A stretch of DNA of 64,000 nt from Pseudomonas putida (lineage in GTDB: Bacteria; Pseudomonadota; Gammaproteobacteria; Pseudomonadales; Pseudomonadaceae), in the NCBI RefSeq assembly GCF_028682455.1, contig NZ_JANHLD010000003.1:1-64000 (forward strand), given 5' to 3'. This document shows, piece after piece, positions 1 through 8,514 of the stretch. The notes below the pieces were generated by a model. That model did not search any database. It had not been told where the DNA came from and worked only from the letters and a program-made list of their open reading frames with translations. Both the position numbers and the translations under genes were made by a program. Each line of letters opens with the position of its first letter. Position 1 is the first letter of the stretch.

Positions 1-722
1 AACTGGATATTGACACCCAAGGACAACTGATTGCCTCGGTGTTATCCAAGAAGATTGCGGCAGGGGCGACCCACATCGTGATCGATATTCCGGTTGGGCC
101 AACCGCAAAAGTCCGCAGCCGGGAAACTGCCGAGCACCTTGCGCATCACCTTTCAGAAGTCGCCGCGTCATTTGGCCTTGTATTGCGTTGCCTGTTTACA
201 GACGGGAATCAACCTGTCGGAAGAGGTATCGGCCCGGCGTTGGAGGCGCGCGACGTGTTGGCCGTGTTGCGCAACGAGGCGGATGCGCCGCAAGACCTAT
301 GTGACCGCGTGGCGTTGGTGGCGGGTGCGGTGCTTGAGCTTGGCGGCGTCGCCAAAGAAGGGGAGGGATTTCGGTTGGCTCATGAGACGATCAGCAGTGG
401 CCGCGCGTGGGAAAAATTTCAGAGAATCTGCGCGGCACAGGGGGGATTTCGTGAGCCGCCCCAAGCTCTCTATGTCGAACCGCTTCTGGCAACCACTTCA
501 GGCCGAGCAGTACACATCGACAACCGTAAGCTTTCTCGTTTAGCCAAATTGGCCGGTGCGCCTGAGAGTCCAGCCGCAGGGATTCAATTGCAGGTGCACT
601 TAGGTGACGAGATAACACGAGGACAGCCATTGATGTTTTTGCATACGCAAACCTCTGGAGAGATGGCCTATGCACTTGCATACGTACAAGACATTGGGGA
701 CATTGTAAAGATTGACCCTTAG
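1..722 (+). CDS. Thymidine phosphorylase, C-terminal part (5' end outside window)
   Basis: The reading frame is open from the first in-frame codon at position 3, so the gene starts left of the window and about 240 C-terminal residues are seen. The stretch DIDTQGQLIASVLSKKIAAG followed by the IDIPVGPTAKV block is typical of the thymidine phosphorylase/AMP phosphorylase family, enzymes that split a nucleoside or nucleotide with phosphate to release the base and a sugar phosphate. The last roughly 100 residues match the family's C-terminal PYNP-like domain. The 500-residue proteobacterial form related to archaeal AMP phosphorylase is the best fit, and the true substrate (thymidine or AMP) cannot be told from this part. 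It lies on the accessory side of the integrase at 2950-4230, so it is probably cargo of an integrated element. Confidence 0.85.
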   Translation, partial: LDIDTQGQLIASVLSKKIAAGATHIVIDIPVGPTAKVRSRETAEHLAHHLSEVAASFGLVLRCLFTDGNQPVGRGIGPALEARDVLAVLRNEADAPQDLCDRVALVAGAVLELGGVAKEGEGFRLAHETISSGRAWEKFQRICAAQGGFREPPQALYVEPLLATTSGRAVHIDNRKLSRLAKLAGAPESPAAGIQLQVHLGDEITRGQPLMFLHTQTSGEMAYALAYVQDIGDIVKIDP

Positions 723-909
723 CGCCGTAGATAAACAGGGCTCTTGAATGCTCGGTCAAACACAGCCCGATCTCTCGTTTGGAAAAGTTGAACGCCTACA
801 TCTCATGCTCAAGAACACATGAAAAAACATCGCTTAAAAGAGGTTTTCAACGCGCATAGCGTGGAGCAAACAGAAGGAGGTCGTCAGCGCCTGTATAGGA
901 ACATTGCTC

Positions 910-1800
910 ATGGAACTGCGGCATCTGCGTTGCTTTATCGTTTTGGCCGAAGAGCTTCATTTCACACGGGCGGCTGAGCGTCTTCACATTGAGCAACCTC
1001 CTCTGTCCCGCGCCATCAAGGAGCTTGAGGACGAGTTAGGCGCTGTGCTCTTCGACCGGGACCGCCGGGGCACCCGACTGACCGCTGCGGGTGCCGTGTT
1101 CCTGCAGGACACTCGCCGGCTATTCACCGTCCTGGAGCAGGCCCGCGAGAACGTCAAGGCTGTCGCGGCGGGCTTGCGAGGCAGCCTGCGCATCGCCGTA
1201 TCCGACGGCGCGCTCGATCCCCGGCTGTCGGCGTTTCTAGCCCGTTGCCGTGCCGAAGAACCCGAGATCGAGATACGGATGTCCGAAGTGCCTTTGGCCG
1301 AGCAGTTGCGCGGCCTGCGCTCGGGCGACTTCTGCATCGGATTCGCTCATACCGCCGACGTCGGTGATGGCATCGTCGCCGAACCTATCTGGCAGGACCC
1401 GCTGGTGGTCGCCTTGCCAGCCCGGCACGCACTGCTCGTCCACAAGGAGGTTCCACTCCATGAACTCCGGGGGCATCCTCTTGTCCTGTGCGATCCCCAG
1501 GTGTGCGAAGGCTACTGCCGCGAGTTGGCGCGCCTCCTGCAGACCCAGGAACACAAACTGAATGTCGTTGAGGAGGTTTCCTCGCTGGACATGATGCTCA
1601 CCTTGGTCGGTGCCGGCTACGGCGTGGGCTTCATGACGGCGACCAAGATTCCGGTCAGCCAGCGACCGGACGTGGTGATCCGTCCATTGGCGCTGGATAC
1701 AGCCGTGATCACCACCTACCTGCTTCGACTCGAAAGCAGCAACTCATCGGCTTCGCTGGTGCGATTTATCGACCGCCTCCGGGACCCTTCGAGCGACTGA
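910..1800 (+). CDS. LysR-family transcriptional regulator
   Basis: A full-length LysR regulator of about 296 residues. Residues 1-60 form the winged helix-turn-helix (MELRHLRCF, FTRAAERLHIEQPPLSRAIKELE, LFDRDRRGTRLT), and residues 90-290 form the substrate-binding domain (SLRIAVSDGALDP, GAGYGVGFM). I prefer the ATG at 910 because an AGGA lies just upstream; a TTG two codons earlier is possible. Its effector domain resembles the helix-turn-helix-free protein at 2219-2866, so the two are probably paralogues. No target operon follows on the same strand, and the ligand is unknown. It sits in the accessory segment next to an integrase. Confidence 0.9.
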   Translation: MELRHLRCFIVLAEELHFTRAAERLHIEQPPLSRAIKELEDELGAVLFDRDRRGTRLTAAGAVFLQDTRRLFTVLEQARENVKAVAAGLRGSLRIAVSDGALDPRLSAFLARCRAEEPEIEIRMSEVPLAEQLRGLRSGDFCIGFAHTADVGDGIVAEPIWQDPLVVALPARHALLVHKEVPLHELRGHPLVLCDPQVCEGYCRELARLLQTQEHKLNVVEEVSSLDMMLTLVGAGYGVGFMTATKIPVSQRPDVVIRPLALDTAVITTYLLRLESSNSSASLVRFIDRLRDPSSD

Positions 1801-1818
1801 CGCAACGGACCGCACCAC

Positions 1819-2112
1819 TTAAGATTGGGCATCGGCACGAAGATTGCGTTCCGTTGCACTCATCAGCTCTGCCGCACTTATGCTGAGGGCAGCGGAGATT
1901 TTCAGTATCAATGCGAGCGTGGGCATGTGCTCCCCACGCTCGATCTTGCCCATATGCGAGCGAGCTATACCAGCCATGGACGCGAATTCATCCTGAGCGA
2001 CTCCCTGCGCCAAGCGGGCAGCACGCACCGCTTGGCCGAAGGCCAGTGCCGGCTCGGCTTCATAGGTGGTTGTGCCAGGGGGGCGGCCCGGTTGAACGCT
2101 GCGCTTCTGCAT
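1819..2112 (-). CDS. XRE-family small DNA-binding regulator
   Basis: A 97-residue protein with a single Cro/C1-type helix-turn-helix at about residues 25-80 (FGQAVRAARLAQGVAQDEFA, GIARSHMGKIERGEHMPTL, ALSISAAEL). The N-terminal 20 residues are rich in Arg/Pro/Gly. I chose the ATG at 2112 over a GTG one codon earlier; neither has a strong ribosome-binding site. It is transcribed away from the LysR-effector-domain gene at 2219, and the region between them holds two inverted repeats that could be its operators. Such small XRE proteins often control excision or transfer of integrated elements, but that role is inferred from position only. Confidence 0.85.
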   Translation of the reverse strand: MQKRSVQPGRPPGTTTYEAEPALAFGQAVRAARLAQGVAQDEFASMAGIARSHMGKIERGEHMPTLALILKISAALSISAAELMSATERNLRADAQS

Positions 2113-2122
2113 CACCAGAAGC

Positions 2123-2155
2123 GTCGATCAATCGACCGAATTTAACCACGTTAAA
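2123..2155. promoter_or_regulatory. Two inverted repeats in a divergent promoter region
   Basis: GTCGAT-CA-ATCGAC (2123-2136) and TTTAAC-CAC-GTTAAA (2141-2155) lie just upstream of the XRE gene and between it and the divergent gene at 2219. The second is a perfect 6+3+6 palindrome. They have the size and position expected of operators for a dimeric XRE repressor. Binding is inferred. Confidence 0.5.
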
Positions 2156-2218
2156 GATATCTCTTTTGGCTATCATGGTGGCTCGCCTTTTTGATCCGAT
2201 CGCTTTGTGGGGGCTCTC

Positions 2219-2866
2219 ATGCACGACGCCACCAGCCAGTTTTCCTTTTCCAATTTCAGGCTTGCCATAGCGCCTGGCGTACCGTCATCGCATCTTTCGG
2301 CATTGCTTGCGTTGCAGCGTGCGGAAGAGCCGGAAGTCACCATTTCGTTTCATGAGGTCACAGCCGATGATTTGATTGCGGGACTTCGGGAAGGCCGCTA
2401 CGACGCGGGCATGACGCTTGAAGGATCGAGCGATCCGTCGCTGAAAAGCCAACCTCTATGGACCGAGAACATGGCCGTCGCCATGCCGTTGCGCTTTCCC
2501 TTACTTGACCAGGCGAAGCTCACGATCGCCGAACTGTTGGACTACTCCGTCTTTCGCTGGCCTGCAGAGAATTGCCCTTTGCTGGATCAGCGGCTGCCTT
2601 CTCTTCCCGCGGTGAGTCAACAGAACATTCAGCGTGTCTCTTCCTTCGAGATGATCGCGCTATGGGTCGCTGCCGGCTACGGCGTCGGGGTATCCGCGCA
2701 ATCGCGCATTGAGCATGCGCAGGGATGGGGCATTCACACACGGCCGCTGTCTGACGGACCCTACGAGATCGTGACCCACCTGCAGCGGCCCTGCGGACAA
2801 GCCGACGTTGTTTCAGAGCGGTTCGAGCGCAGAGCACTGCAGGTCGCCAAGAATGCTCCAACCTAG
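2219..2866 (+). CDS. LysR substrate-binding-domain protein without a DNA-binding domain
   Basis: A 215-residue protein that matches only the effector domain of LysR regulators (FRLAIAPGVPSSHLSALLAL, LREGRYDAGM, WVAAGYGVGVS) and starts where that domain starts. No helix-turn-helix is encoded upstream in any frame I can see. I chose the ATG at 2219, preceded by a G-rich stretch; a GTG at 2207 would add four residues. It resembles the effector half of the LysR protein at 910-1800. It faces a small XRE gene, so the pair may be a split regulator in which the XRE protein binds DNA and this one senses a ligand. That idea is inference. Confidence 0.8.
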   Translation: MHDATSQFSFSNFRLAIAPGVPSSHLSALLALQRAEEPEVTISFHEVTADDLIAGLREGRYDAGMTLEGSSDPSLKSQPLWTENMAVAMPLRFPLLDQAKLTIAELLDYSVFRWPAENCPLLDQRLPSLPAVSQQNIQRVSSFEMIALWVAAGYGVGVSAQSRIEHAQGWGIHTRPLSDGPYEIVTHLQRPCGQADVVSERFERRALQVAKNAPT

Positions 2867-2949
2867 TCGAGTGCCAATGTCCTCGTTCTGCGTCTTCAGT
2901 TCAAGGTGCTACACGTGCATTAGGCATTCCACTCGCCAAGCAGCAGACA

Positions 2950-4230
2950 TCACTCGCGCTCTATGACACGGAGCAGCGCCGTTCTACGCTTCGACATGGG
3001 GCCAAACGCCTTCGTGACCCCTTCAACGGGTTTCCCTGCCTGCAATGAGTCAAGGATGTCAGCCCAGTCCTGCATGATTACCTTGCGGGACTCCACAAAC
3101 TTCGTGTGATCGTAGGGCGCGCGCGATGAGTCCTTGCTCTTTTTGGAATGAGCGAGTTGAAGATCGACCCGCTTCTCCGGATATCCCAACAGTCCAAGGA
3201 TCGTCGTTGCGGTCGAGCGGAAGCCATGGGACGAAAACCGTCCGCCATAACCCATGCGCTTGAGTGCTTGATTGAGCGTCGTTGCCGACATCACTTGTCC
3301 CGGCTTTCTGTAGCTCGGGAACAATACTTTGCCGCCGCCAGTTAGAGCATGTAGTTCCCTAAGAGCGGCCACCGCCTGCCGTGACAGGGGAACCAGATGG
3401 GGGCGTCGCATCTTCATGCGCTCGGACGGAATCGACCACATGGCGTTGTCCAGGTCGAACTCTTCCCAGGAGGCCTTGCGCAGTTCTACGGTGCGCACGT
3501 AGGTCAAAGCCATCAGCTTGAGGGCGAGGACTGTCGTCTGGTAACCCCCTTCGTTGTCCACACGATTGAGAAAGTCCGGGATCTCTGCCCATGTCAACGG
3601 AGGGTTGTGGCGGACCTGAGGGCGCTTGACCAGTCCCTTGAGCAAGGCGGCAGGATCGTATTCGCAGAGACCTTGGGCAGCCGCATAACTGAAGATTTGC
3701 CCACACCACTGGCGGATGAGGATCGCCACAGTCTTCGCGCCACGAGCCGCCACATCCTTGATGATGGGGCGCAGATGTGGAGCCCTGATGCTGCTGATCG
3801 GCAACTTGCCAATCCGGGGGAAAACATCCTTCTCAAGGTAGCTGGTGACCTGGTTGGTGTAGTACTCGCTCCAGTGAGCATTGCTGACGATCCACTCCCG
3901 AGCAACGGTCTCGAACGTGCGTTCGTATGTGTCGGCCTGGAGGGCGATCGCCGCCTTTTTCTCCACGATGGGGTCGAGGCCCTTCTTGACCAACGCCTTT
4001 GCCCGGTCCCGTTCCGCACGGGCTGCCTCCAGCGTGACCTTTGGGTACACCCCGATTGAGTACACCTGTTCAGCGCCGCCCAGCCGGTAGCGGTACCACC
4101 AGAGCTTGGAGCCGTTGGGCTGAACGCGCAAAAAGAGGCTGCCTCCGTCCCGGAGTTGGTACACCTTGGGCCTGGGCTGCGCCGTTTCCACTTTGCGCGC
4201 CGAGAGAAGATTGAGTGCTGTGAGTGCCAT
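2950..4230 (-). CDS. P4-type tyrosine integrase
   Basis: Site-specific recombinase of 426 residues with an N-terminal arm-binding domain of the DUF4102 type (LRDGGSLFLRVQPNGSKLWWY, YPKVTLEAARAERDRAK), a core-binding domain, and a C-terminal catalytic domain. The catalytic set is complete when numbered from the ATG at 4230: R246 (TYVRTVELR), H335 and R338 (SHGFRSTAT), H361 (LQLAHSKK) and Y373 (APYDHTK). I start it at MALTALNLL; the open frame continues 18 codons upstream without recognisable family sequence. It lies 257 bases from the end of trpE and marks the right border of an element extending to the left. No tRNA or duplicated att site is visible within the window. Confidence 0.93.
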   Translation of the reverse strand: MALTALNLLSARKVETAQPRPKVYQLRDGGSLFLRVQPNGSKLWWYRYRLGGAEQVYSIGVYPKVTLEAARAERDRAKALVKKGLDPIVEKKAAIALQADTYERTFETVAREWIVSNAHWSEYYTNQVTSYLEKDVFPRIGKLPISSIRAPHLRPIIKDVAARGAKTVAILIRQWCGQIFSYAAAQGLCEYDPAALLKGLVKRPQVRHNPPLTWAEIPDFLNRVDNEGGYQTTVLALKLMALTYVRTVELRKASWEEFDLDNAMWSIPSERMKMRRPHLVPLSRQAVAALRELHALTGGGKVLFPSYRKPGQVMSATTLNQALKRMGYGGRFSSHGFRSTATTILGLLGYPEKRVDLQLAHSKKSKDSSRAPYDHTKFVESRKVIMQDWADILDSLQAGKPVEGVTKAFGPMSKRRTALLRVIERE

Positions 4231-4459
4231 GTGTATAACGCCTCCAGTTTGGCCCGTTACACACTCCATTACACACATGAGCACTGGATTTGTCCAGCTT
4301 TCAGAATCGCTCGATGGACGATCAACCCTTTAAAAACATAGACTTAGAGTTGTTCCATGGAGGTTGATAGACGCCAGTAGACCTCAATCGTAGTTATCGA
4401 TCATCAGTAGCATCTGGGTTCAACCTCTAGAATCAATTTCGCCGGGTGGACAGGCGCAA

Positions 4460-4479
4460 GCGGCGCGCTCTGGCGCCGC
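4460..4479 (-). terminator. GC-rich hairpin after trpE
   Basis: GCGGCGC-GCTCTG-GCGCCGC forms a perfect 7-bp stem just beyond the trpE stop. There is only a very short T tract on the trpE side, so it is a weak candidate terminator. The rest of the 4231-4487 gap between integrase and trpE would contain the element's attachment site, but I see no clear repeat. Confidence 0.4.
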
Positions 4480-4487
4480 GGTTTCGA

Positions 4488-5969
4488 TCAGCTGCGTGGC
4501 GTCTGTTCAGCCAGCGCTACCGCCCGGAACATCGCCCGGCGTTTGTTGATGGTTTCTTCCCATTCCAGTGCAGGTACCGAGTCGGCGACGATGCCGCCAC
4601 CTGCCTGTACGTGCAGCTCGCCATCCTTGATGACCGCCGTGCGAATCGCGATGGCGGTGTCCATGTTGCCGTTCCAGGCAAAATAGCCGACGGCACCACC
4701 GTAGACACCGCGCTTGACGGGCTCCAGCTCGTCGATGATTTCCATCGCGCGGATCTTCGGCGCCCCGGACAAGGTCCCGGCCGGGAGGATTGCGCGCAGC
4801 GCATCCATGGCGCTGAGGCCTTCCTTCAATTCACCGGTAACGTTGGAAACGATGTGCATGACGTTGGAATAGCGCTCGATCACCATCTTCTCGGTGACCT
4901 TGACGCTACCGGTCGCCGACACACGACCGGCATCGTTGCGCCCCAGGTCGATCAGCATCAGGTGCTCGGCGATTTCCTTGTCGTCCGACAGCAGGTCTTC
5001 TTCCAGCGCCCGATCGGCCTCTTCAGTGGCCCCCCGTGGCCGGGTGCCGGCGATTGGCCGAACGGTGACCAGGTTGTCTTCGACCCGTACCAGCACCTCT
5101 GGCGAGCTGCCGACCACATGGAAGTCGCCGAAGTTGAAAAAGTACATGTAGGGCGTCGGGTTGAAGCACCGCAGCGCCCGGTACAGGTCGATGGGCGCGG
5201 CCTTGAAGTCGATGGACATACGCTGGGACGGCACCACCTGCATGCAGTCACCGGCCAGGATGTACTCCTTGATGGTATCGACCGCACGCTCGTAGTCGCT
5301 CTGGGTAAAGCTCGAGCGGAAGGCCGGCTCGGCGGCCGGCGGGCCACCCAGTTCCAGGCCGCGACGCGGCGTGATTGGTTGGCGCAGCTGCTCCAGCAAG
5401 CCCTCAAGGCGCGCCAGGCCGTTCTCGTAGGCCTGCTCCTGTGCCGGGTCGACCAGCACGATGGCGTGCATCTTGCCCGCCAGGTTGTCGAACACCACCA
5501 CCGCATCGGACACCATCAGCAGGATATCCGGAACGCCCAGCGGATCCGGGTTCGGGCACTTGCCCAGACGCCGCTCGACATAACGTACGCAGTCATAGCC
5601 AAAGTAGCCGACCAGGCCACCGTTGAAGCGTGGCAGACCGGAAATGGTCGGCACCTTGTAGCGTTCCTTGAAGCTTTCGACGAACGCCAGCGGGTCTTCC
5701 ACTTCGTGCTGTTCGATCAACTCACCGTCGTGGGTGATCCGTACCTGGTGATCATGCACGCGCATTACCGTGCGGCACGGCAGGCCGATGATCGAGTAAC
5801 GTCCCCACTTCTCGCCGCCCTGCACCGATTCGAGCAGGTAGGAGTTGGGTTGGTCAGCCAGTTTCAGGTAGATCGACAGCGGCGTGTCGAAGTCGGCCAG
5901 GGTCTCGCAGGCCAGGGGAATGCGGTTGTAGCCTTCAGCGGCCAGGCGCAGGAATTCTTCGCGGGTCAT
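4488..5969 (-). CDS. trpE: Anthranilate synthase component I
   Basis: A 493-residue, full-length TrpE, which with the glutaminase subunit TrpG makes anthranilate from chorismate in the first step of tryptophan synthesis. The N-terminal domain holds the feedback-inhibition motif LLES near residue 45. The C-terminal chorismate-binding domain contains RPIAGTRPRG, DLGRND and TLSGAPKIRAMEIIDELE, with the GGGIVADS block near the end. It lies 69 bases downstream of gph and belongs to the gph-rpe cluster seen in Pseudomonas. trpG is usually nearby on the other side of trpE; here that side carries the integrase, so an element has entered between trpE and its usual neighbours or just beyond it. Confidence 0.97.
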   Translation of the reverse strand: MTREEFLRLAAEGYNRIPLACETLADFDTPLSIYLKLADQPNSYLLESVQGGEKWGRYSIIGLPCRTVMRVHDHQVRITHDGELIEQHEVEDPLAFVESFKERYKVPTISGLPRFNGGLVGYFGYDCVRYVERRLGKCPNPDPLGVPDILLMVSDAVVVFDNLAGKMHAIVLVDPAQEQAYENGLARLEGLLEQLRQPITPRRGLELGGPPAAEPAFRSSFTQSDYERAVDTIKEYILAGDCMQVVPSQRMSIDFKAAPIDLYRALRCFNPTPYMYFFNFGDFHVVGSSPEVLVRVEDNLVTVRPIAGTRPRGATEEADRALEEDLLSDDKEIAEHLMLIDLGRNDAGRVSATGSVKVTEKMVIERYSNVMHIVSNVTGELKEGLSAMDALRAILPAGTLSGAPKIRAMEIIDELEPVKRGVYGGAVGYFAWNGNMDTAIAIRTAVIKDGELHVQAGGGIVADSVPALEWEETINKRRAMFRAVALAEQTPRS

Positions 5970-6038
5970 GATAGCCTCGTGGCAAGCAGCAATTGGGTCG
6001 AACAGGCAAACGGGCCGGCAACGGCCGGCAGATAACAG

Positions 6039-6857
6039 TCAGGCGCGCCAACGCCAACGGGCCAGGGCCTTGATGACTTTCATCCAGAGTTTGCCGGTAA
6101 CCGCCACGATGGAATCTCGATCTGAGGGGGATTGAACGTCAGCCAACGTTATCCCAGTGGCCGGATCTAAGCAACCAGGCAACAGCGCGCGCAAGTCGTC
6201 GATGACCAGGCACGGTGCTTCTTCACTGATGGGACGACCGTGGTTGTAACCATAGGTCAGGCCTACGCACTTGACGCCAGCCGCCTTGGCCGCCAGCACG
6301 TCACTGCGTGAGTCGCCAACGAACAGCGCCTGTTGGGCCGGCACACCGGCCATTTTCATCACGAACAACAGCGCGGCCGGATCGGGCTTTTTCTGTGGCA
6401 GGGTATCGCCACCGATGATCCAGCGAAAATATCGACCGATCTTCATCTGGTCGAGCAAGGGGCCCACAAATCGCTCCGGCTTGTTGGTGATCAGGGCCAT
6501 TTCCACACCCTGCTTGTGCAGCCACTTGAGGGTATCGCGTACCCCGGGGTAGACCACGGTCAGCTCATGGTTGCTGGCATATGCCTGCATGAACAGCTCG
6601 AGGGCTTTTTCAGCTTCGTCGTCGTCGACATCGGCATGGTCCAGGCCACCCGCCAGCGCCCGGCGCACCAGCACAGGAGCACCGTTGCCGACCCAGTGGC
6701 GCACCGCCTCAAGGCCAGCGGGCTGGCGACCCAACTCGAGCAGCATGTGGTCCACCGCTGCGGCCAGGTCTGGTACCGAATCGATCAGGGTACCGTCCAG
6801 ATCGAACATCACCAGCCTGGGCAGAGCACCGGGGAACAGCTGCTCGAAGCCACTCAT
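6039..6857 (-). CDS. gph: Phosphoglycolate phosphatase (HAD family)
   Basis: A 272-residue haloacid-dehalogenase phosphatase that removes phosphate from 2-phosphoglycolate formed during DNA repair. Motif I is FDLDGTLIDS near residue 18, motif II is ITNKPERF, and motifs III/IV are KKPDP and GDSRSDV. The start overlaps the rpe stop by four bases (ATGA), so the two are probably translationally coupled. The order rpe-gph-trpE is the usual one in Pseudomonas. The C-terminal ~40 residues after the HAD core end in a basic Trp/Arg-rich tail typical of the genus. Confidence 0.95.
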   Translation of the reverse strand: MSGFEQLFPGALPRLVMFDLDGTLIDSVPDLAAAVDHMLLELGRQPAGLEAVRHWVGNGAPVLVRRALAGGLDHADVDDDEAEKALELFMQAYASNHELTVVYPGVRDTLKWLHKQGVEMALITNKPERFVGPLLDQMKIGRYFRWIIGGDTLPQKKPDPAALLFVMKMAGVPAQQALFVGDSRSDVLAAKAAGVKCVGLTYGYNHGRPISEEAPCLVIDDLRALLPGCLDPATGITLADVQSPSDRDSIVAVTGKLWMKVIKALARWRWRA

Positions 6858-7528
6858 GCGCGGGCCAGGGCCAGTTCGGCACGCATCTTGGCAATCACTT
6901 CCTCGTAGTCCGGCGTATTGAAGATCGCCGAGCCTGCAACGAAGGTATCGGCGCCAGCCGCAGCGATCTCACGAATGTTGTTCACGTTCACACCGCCGTC
7001 GATTTCCAGGCGGATATCGCGGCCGCTGGCATCGATCAGCGCGCGCGCTTCACGCAGCTTGTCGAGGGTGCCAGGGATGAACTTCTGGCCACCAAAGCCC
7101 GGGTTGACGCTCATCAACAGGATCATGTCGACCTTGTCCATCACGTACTTGAGGGTGTCGAGCGGGGTTGCCGGGTTGAACACCAGGCCGGCTTTGCAAC
7201 CACCGTCGCGAATCAACTGTAGCGAACGATCGATGTGCAGGCTGGCTTCCGGATGGAAGGTAATGTAGCTGGCACCTGCTTCGATGAAGTCGCCAATGAT
7301 GCGATCGACCGGGCTGACCATCAGGTGTACGTCGATGGGAGCGGTGATGCCGTATTTACGCAGCGCGGTACAGACCATCGGACCGATGGTCAGGTTGGGT
7401 ACGTAGTGGTTGTCCATCACGTCGAAGTGAACGATGTCGGCACCAGCGGCCAGCACGTTGTCGACTTCCTCGCCCAGGCGAGCGAAATCGGCAGAGAGGA
7501 TGGAGGGGGCAATAGCGTAGGGCTGCAT
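6854..7528 (-). CDS. rpe: Ribulose-phosphate 3-epimerase
   Basis: A TIM-barrel enzyme of 224 residues that interconverts ribulose 5-phosphate and xylulose 5-phosphate in the pentose phosphate pathway. It shows the family's metal/catalytic motifs: APSILSADFARLG, HFDVMDNHYVPN, DVHLMV, SVNPGFGGQKFI and EIDGGVN. I start it at the ATG of MQPYAIAPS; twelve further codons are open upstream but are not part of the family. It is the first gene of the rpe-gph-trpE cluster on this strand, with a REP element between it and the upstream permease gene. Confidence 0.97.
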   Translation of the reverse strand: MQPYAIAPSILSADFARLGEEVDNVLAAGADIVHFDVMDNHYVPNLTIGPMVCTALRKYGITAPIDVHLMVSPVDRIIGDFIEAGASYITFHPEASLHIDRSLQLIRDGGCKAGLVFNPATPLDTLKYVMDKVDMILLMSVNPGFGGQKFIPGTLDKLREARALIDASGRDIRLEIDGGVNVNNIREIAAAGADTFVAGSAIFNTPDYEEVIAKMRAELALARA

Positions 7529-7617
7529 GGCGCACCTGTAGGGCAGAATCACGGTGGCGCGCATTGTACCTCAGTGAATCGGTCATCGGCTGACCGGTAT
7601 CAAACAGGCCGACTATC

Positions 7618-7669
7618 GCGGGGCAAGTCGCACGGCCGCTCCTACCAGTAGGAGCGGGCTTGCCCCGCG
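7618..7669. repeat. REP palindrome of P. putida type
   Basis: Two oppositely oriented arms beginning GCGGGGCAAG and ending CTTGCCCCGC, with CTCCTAC/GTAGGAG closer to the centre. This is the extragenic palindrome common in P. putida genomes. It lies between the stop of the permease gene and the start of rpe and may stabilise or end the upstream transcript. Confidence 0.85.
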
Positions 7670-7675
7670 ATACAT

Positions 7676-8503
7676 TCAGGCTGGCTGCTGGGTGCGCAAC
7701 TTCTCGCTGCGCCCACGCAACCATTCCAGCGTCAGCAACAGCACCACCGAGAACGCGATCAGCAAAGTCGCCGCCGCCGCAATGGTCGGGCTGAGGTTCT
7801 CGCGGATACCGCTGAACATCTGCCGTGGCAGGGTGGCCTGCTCAGGCCCTGCCAGGAACAGGGTCACTACCACTTCGTCGAACGAGGTGGCAAAGGCAAA
7901 CAAAGCCCCGGAGATCACCCCGGGAGCAATCAGCGGCAGCGTCACCCGACGGAAGGTCGTCAGCGGAGAGGCTCCCAGGCTTGCCGCTGCACGCACCAGG
8001 TTGTGGTTGAAGCCTTGCAGGGTCGCCGACACGGTGATGATGACGAACGGCACGCCCAGCACCGCATGGACCAGAATCAGCGAAATGAAGCTGTTACCCA
8101 TGCCCAACGGGGCGAAGAACAGGTAACTGGCCACACCGATGATCACCACCGGTACGACCATCGGCGAAATCACCAGCGCCATGATCAGTGACTTGCCGGG
8201 GAAGTCGCCGCGGGTCAGGCCGATCGAGGCCAGGGTACCGAAGATCATCGCCAGCACCGTTGCCGCCGGGGCGACGATGATGCTGTTCTTCAAGGCCCGC
8301 ATCCATTCGGCCGAGGCGAAGAAGTCCTGGTACCACTGCAGCGAGAAGCCCTGCAGCGGGTAGACCAGGAAACTGCCCGAGTTGAACGACAACGGAATGA
8401 TCACCAGCACCGGCAATACCAGGAACAACAGGATCAGCCCGCAAAGGATGCGCAAGCTGTAGAACCAGACCCGCTCAACGGGCGACATGTAGGGGCTCAG
8501 CAT
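7676..8503 (-). CDS. ABC transporter permease, PotC-like
   Basis: A 275-residue inner-membrane permease with six predicted helices and the EAA loop (RAAASLGASPLTTFRRVTLP) that contacts the ATPase. It resembles PotC/YdcV permeases of polyamine-type importers. A second Met five codons in (MSPVERVWFY) could be the real start. It is the last gene of a four-gene operon (ATPase, binding protein, two permeases). The transported compound cannot be read from sequence; spermidine/putrescine-type is the family default. Confidence 0.92.
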   Translation of the reverse strand: MLSPYMSPVERVWFYSLRILCGLILLFLVLPVLVIIPLSFNSGSFLVYPLQGFSLQWYQDFFASAEWMRALKNSIIVAPAATVLAMIFGTLASIGLTRGDFPGKSLIMALVISPMVVPVVIIGVASYLFFAPLGMGNSFISLILVHAVLGVPFVIITVSATLQGFNHNLVRAAASLGASPLTTFRRVTLPLIAPGVISGALFAFATSFDEVVVTLFLAGPEQATLPRQMFSGIRENLSPTIAAAATLLIAFSVVLLLTLEWLRGRSEKLRTQQPA

Positions 8504-8514
8504 GACAACACTCC

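Noticed and set aside
4446..6035. Long open frame on the + strand opposite trpE
   Set aside because: It mirrors trpE, has the composition of an antisense frame of high-GC DNA and resembles no family.
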